64,000 nt of DNA, taken from assembly GCA_041690495.1 (NCBI GenBank), contig JAWLHE010000006.1:304840-368839 (forward strand), given 5' to 3'. Below, in pieces: positions 61,118 through 64,000 of the stretch; the stretch's first letter is position 1, and each line of letters opens with the position of its first letter. The notes under the pieces are model-generated. The model made no database searches. It had not been told where the DNA came from and saw only the letters and a program-made list of their open reading frames with translations. The DNA is from DATAAP01 sp041690495 (GTDB taxonomy: Bacteria > Pseudomonadota > Alphaproteobacteria > CACIAM-22H2). The translations under genes and the position numbers were made by a program.

Positions 61118-62950
61118 ATGGCGGGCATCCGCCTGACTGCCGCGGAGGCGATCGTCCGCTTTCTGGCGTCCCAGATGACCGAGCACGATGGCGGAACGGT
61201 GCCGCTGTTCGGCGGTGTCTTCGCCATCTTCGGCCATGGCAATGTCGCCGGGCTCGGCCCAGCGCTTCACGCCGCGCGCCGCGACCTGCCGACTTTCCGC
61301 GCGCACAACGAGCAGGCAATGGCGCATGCTGCCATCGCCTATGCCAAAACCTGGCGCCGCCGGCGCATGATGGCGTGCACGACGTCCATCGGGCCCGGTG
61401 CCACCAACATGGTCACTGCGGCAGCGGTGGCACATGTCAACCGCCTGCCCGTCCTGTTCCTGCCCGGCGATGTGTTCGCCGGCCGCCGGCCCGATCCCGT
61501 GCTGCAGCAGGTCGAGGATTTCGGCGATCCGACGATCGCCGCGAACGACTGCTTCCGGCCGGTGTCGCGCTACTGGGACCGGATCACGCGCCCCGAACAG
61601 CTCCTGGTCAGCCTGCCCGCGGCACTGCGTGTCCTGACGGATCCGGCCGCGTGCGGCCCTGCGACCCTTGCCCTGCCGCAGGACGTGCAGACGATGGCGT
61701 TCGAGTTTCCCGCGGCGTTTTTCCGGCCCCGCGTGCATCGCCTGCGCCGCGCCGGCGCCGATGCGCGCCAGCTCGCCGATGCCGCCACGGCGATCAAGGC
61801 GGCCAGGCGTCCGCTGATCGTCGCAGGCGGCGGCGTCAAGTATTCGCTGGCAGAGCGCAGTCTCGCCGCCTTCGCCGCGCGCCGCGGCATTCCGGTGGCC
61901 GAGACGCAGGCCGGCAAGGGCAGTCTCGCCTGGGATCATGCCTCGAATGTCGGCGCGATTGGCGTCACGGGGTCAGACGCCGCCAACGCGCTCGCCGCCG
62001 CGGCGGACGTGGTGCTCGCAATCGGCACGCGGCTCGCCGATTTCACGACCGGCTCGCGCGCGCTGTTCCAGGATCCGCACCTCACGCTGATCCAGCTCAA
62101 TGCCGGCGCGTTCGATGCGGCGAAGCACGGCGCACTGCCGCTGGTCGCCGACGCGCGCCGCGGACTCGACGAGCTCGCCGCGAAGCTCGGACGCTGGCGC
62201 GCGCCGCAGTCATGGACCGCGCGCGCAGGACGCCTTGCGCGCCGATGGAATCGCACCGTCGAGCGCGCGACCAGGCCGGCCGACGGCGTCACCACCGACG
62301 CGCAGGTGCTCGGCGCGGTCAATCGCGCCGCCGGTCCGCGCAGCATCGTGGTCTGCGCCGCAGGCGGGCTTCCGGGCGAGCTGCACAAGCTGTGGCGCGC
62401 CGCCGACAGCGTCGCCTACCATCTCGAATACGGTTATTCGTGCATGGGCTACGAGATCGCCGGCGGGCTCGGCGCGAAGCTGGCCGCACCCGAGCGCGAG
62501 GTCTACGTTCTGGTCGGCGACGGCAGCTACCTGATGATGAACGCGGAGATCGCAACCTCTGTCGCGATGGGCGCGAAGCTGATCGTGGTCGTGCTCGACA
62601 ACCGCGGCTTCGGCTGCATCAACCGCCTGCAGCGGGCTTGCGGCGGCGCGCCGTTCAACAACCTGCTCGGGGATCTTGCGCCGGCGATCGACTTCGCGGC
62701 GCACGCGCGCAGCCTCGGCGCTGTTGCAGAGAAGGTTGAGGATATCTCCGGCCTGACGAAGGCGCTGGAGCGGGCGAAGCGGTCCGACAAAACCCATGTC
62801 GTGGTAATCGAAACCGATCCGGCCCGCGGCACGGCCGAGGGTGGCGCCTGGTGGGACGTCGCGGTGACGGCGGTGCCGCGCACGAAAGCGGCAAGGGCGG
62901 CGCGGGCCGGCTACGAGCGCGCGCGGGGCAGGCAACGTCTCGGGGGGTGA
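61118..62950 (+). CDS. iolD: 3D-(3,5/4)-trihydroxycyclohexane-1,2-dione hydrolase
   Basis: A 610-residue thiamine-diphosphate enzyme opening the inositol ring intermediate. The PYR domain holds FRAHNEQAMAHAAIAYA with the ThDP-activating Glu; TTSIGPGATNMVTAAAVAHVNRLP follows, and the PP domain has LVGDGSYLMMNAEIATSVAMGAKL with GDG...N binding Mg-ThDP. Length matches IolD. GGGAGAAG precedes the ATG, and iolE follows after 3 nt. Confidence 0.95.
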   Translation: MAGIRLTAAEAIVRFLASQMTEHDGGTVPLFGGVFAIFGHGNVAGLGPALHAARRDLPTFRAHNEQAMAHAAIAYAKTWRRRRMMACTTSIGPGATNMVTAAAVAHVNRLPVLFLPGDVFAGRRPDPVLQQVEDFGDPTIAANDCFRPVSRYWDRITRPEQLLVSLPAALRVLTDPAACGPATLALPQDVQTMAFEFPAAFFRPRVHRLRRAGADARQLADAATAIKAARRPLIVAGGGVKYSLAERSLAAFAARRGIPVAETQAGKGSLAWDHASNVGAIGVTGSDAANALAAAADVVLAIGTRLADFTTGSRALFQDPHLTLIQLNAGAFDAAKHGALPLVADARRGLDELAAKLGRWRAPQSWTARAGRLARRWNRTVERATRPADGVTTDAQVLGAVNRAAGPRSIVVCAAGGLPGELHKLWRAADSVAYHLEYGYSCMGYEIAGGLGAKLAAPEREVYVLVGDGSYLMMNAEIATSVAMGAKLIVVVLDNRGFGCINRLQRACGGAPFNNLLGDLAPAIDFAAHARSLGAVAEKVEDISGLTKALERAKRSDKTHVVVIETDPARGTAEGGAWWDVAVTAVPRTKAARAARAGYERARGRQRLGG

Positions 62951-62953
62951 GCA

Positions 62954-63850
62954 ATGAGCTTGCAGATCGGCATCAATCCACTGACCTGGAGCAACGACGA
63001 CATGCCGGAGCTCGGCGGCGACACGCCGCTCGAGACCTGCCTCGCCGAGGCGAAGCAGGCCGGCTATGACGGCGTCGAGCTCGGCAACAAGTTCCCGCGC
63101 AAGGCCGACGCGCTGCGCCCGATCCTGACGCGCCACGGGCTGGCCCTTGTCTCGGGCTGGTACGGCGGCCGGCTGCTCGAGCGCTCGGTGGAAGAGGAGA
63201 TTGCGGCGGTCGAACCGCACCTCTCGCTGCTGGCCGCGATGGGCTGCACGACCATGGTCTTCGCGGACGCGAGCGGCTCCGTGCATGACGATCGCAAGCG
63301 GCCGCTGTCGCGCCGGCCGCGCCTCTCCGACAAGGAGTGGCGGCGGCTGGCGGCCGGCCTCACCGAAGTCGCCCGGCATCTGCGGCGGCGCGGCGTGCGT
63401 CTGGCCTATCATCACCATATGGGGACGGTGATCGAGACCGCGGAGGAGATCGACCGGCTCATGGCGATGACCGGGCCGGAGGTCGGGCTGCTGCTCGACA
63501 CGGGCCATCTCACCTATGCGGACGGCGACCCGGTCGCGGCGACACGGCGGCACGGCCCGCGCATCATTCATGTCCACTGCAAGGACGTGCGCTCGGAAGC
63601 CCTGAACGAGGCGACACGGAAAGACTTGAGCTTTCTCGACGCAGTACTCGCCGGCGTATTCACTGTGCCGGGCGACGGCGGCATCGACTTTCCTCGTGTG
63701 CTCGAGGCGCTCGCCGCTGCGGATTATCGCGGCTGGCTGGTGGTGGAGGCGGAGCAGGACCCCGCCAAGGCGCACCCGCTGACCTATGCACGCATGGGCC
63801 ACGCCTATCTGCGCCCCCTTGCCGTCAGGGCTTTCGCCGCGACAGCGTAG
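62954..63850 (+). CDS. iolE: Myo-inosose-2 dehydratase
   Basis: A 298-residue TIM-barrel dehydratase removing water from scyllo-inosose. MSLQIGINPLTWSNDDMPELGGDTPLE, AGYDGVELGNKFPR, YHHHMGTVIETAEEID (metal His) and LLDTGHLTYADGDP are conserved. It is co-transcribed with iolD. iolB, iolC and iolJ are not in the window. Confidence 0.95.
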   Translation: MSLQIGINPLTWSNDDMPELGGDTPLETCLAEAKQAGYDGVELGNKFPRKADALRPILTRHGLALVSGWYGGRLLERSVEEEIAAVEPHLSLLAAMGCTTMVFADASGSVHDDRKRPLSRRPRLSDKEWRRLAAGLTEVARHLRRRGVRLAYHHHMGTVIETAEEIDRLMAMTGPEVGLLLDTGHLTYADGDPVAATRRHGPRIIHVHCKDVRSEALNEATRKDLSFLDAVLAGVFTVPGDGGIDFPRVLEALAAADYRGWLVVEAEQDPAKAHPLTYARMGHAYLRPLAVRAFAATA

Positions 63851-63906
63851 CCCGTCGCAATCCATCCCGGTGCGCTGCGCGATTCGTCGCGCGACGTTGG
63901 ACCCGG

Positions 63907-64000
63907 CTATTCGACGGTGACGCTTTTGGCGAGATTTCTGGGCTGATCGACGTCGGTGCCTTTGAGGATGGCGGTGTGGTAGGCGAGCAGCTGGACCGGC
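63907..64000 (-). CDS. glmS: Glutamine-fructose-6-phosphate aminotransferase, C-terminal end (cut by window edge)
   Basis: The 31 visible residues end the frame at TAG 63909: PVQLLAYHTAILKGTDVD, then QPRNLAKSVTVE. This tail with the C-terminal KSVTVE is unmistakable GlmS and includes the Lys that forms the isomerase Schiff base (LAKSVTVE). The enzyme makes glucosamine-6-phosphate for peptidoglycan and LPS. The rest lies past the window. Confidence 0.95.
   Translation of the reverse strand, partial: PVQLLAYHTAILKGTDVDQPRNLAKSVTVE

Overview
The window is GC-rich (roughly two thirds G+C), densely packed DNA with the gene content of a free-living alphaproteobacterium that respires oxygen and nitrous oxide. 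Clade markers are CpdR, two CtrA-type boxes (TTAA-N7-TTAAC, one more with a single mismatch), the aroK-aroB-CNNM-CBS-bolA block, xerD close to accA, a STAS-fused MlaE and an alpha-r8/MmgR-like sRNA candidate. I cannot place the order with confidence. No prophage, IS element, CRISPR array or rRNA is visible. One tRNA-Val(GAC) is present.

Layout. 1-7.2 kb: a partial methyltransferase-like gene, azlCD amino-acid exporter, two class II aldolase-fold genes, 5-formyl-THF cyclo-ligase and small envelope or stress genes. 7.3-15 kb: GTP-type PEP carboxykinase, a ROK-type kinase whose motif order looks circularly permuted, an ABC exporter behind two CtrA-like boxes, tRNA-Val, and a PAS/HWE histidine kinase. 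14.9-18 kb: a full bd oxidase operon cydP-cydA-cydB-cydX. 18.3-27.4 kb: a complete nosRZDFYLX nitrous oxide reductase cluster. 27.5-31.5 kb: ferritin-like protein, cytochrome c, helix-hairpin-helix protein, CpdR, N-formylglutamate hydrolase and a GNAT acetyltransferase. 31.6-41.8 kb: sRNA candidate, agmatinase family, Mla lipid transport operon, glycosyltransferase plus debranching enzyme, ankyrin protein, BolA, DUF2889 and CBS proteins. 41.8-53.7 kb: CNNM/CBS protein, aroB, aroK, a helical-repeat protein, xerD, a PEP-CTERM gene broken by an amber codon, malate synthase carrying a histone-H1-like tail, accA, a palindromic repeat cluster, meaB and rpmB. 53.8-59.7 kb: an unusual sensory-transport operon. 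59.7-63.9 kb: divergent inositol genes iolG and iolD-iolE with a decayed SDR remnant. The right edge carries the 3' end of glmS.

How the genes fit together. The adjacent nos and cyd operons point to life at low oxygen: bd oxidase scavenges O2 and NosZ reduces N2O when O2 is gone. No nitrate, nitrite or NO reductase is in the window. A 14-bp TTG-N8-CAA dyad sits 65 nt upstream of nosZ, as expected for an FNR/NnrR/DNR-type regulator. Malate synthase and PEP carboxykinase suggest growth on C2 or C4 substrates.

The best candidate for an undescribed system is 53.8-59.7 kb. A TAXI-type TRAP solute receptor and its usual DUF1850 partner are followed not by a TRAP permease but by a sensor kinase, a single-domain receiver, and an 818-residue protein that fuses a GAF domain, an NCS2 (xanthine/uracil-type) permease and an extra C-terminal domain. 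Other strong points are the permuted ROK kinase, the H1-tailed malate synthase and the sRNA candidate with a dyad-rich promoter.
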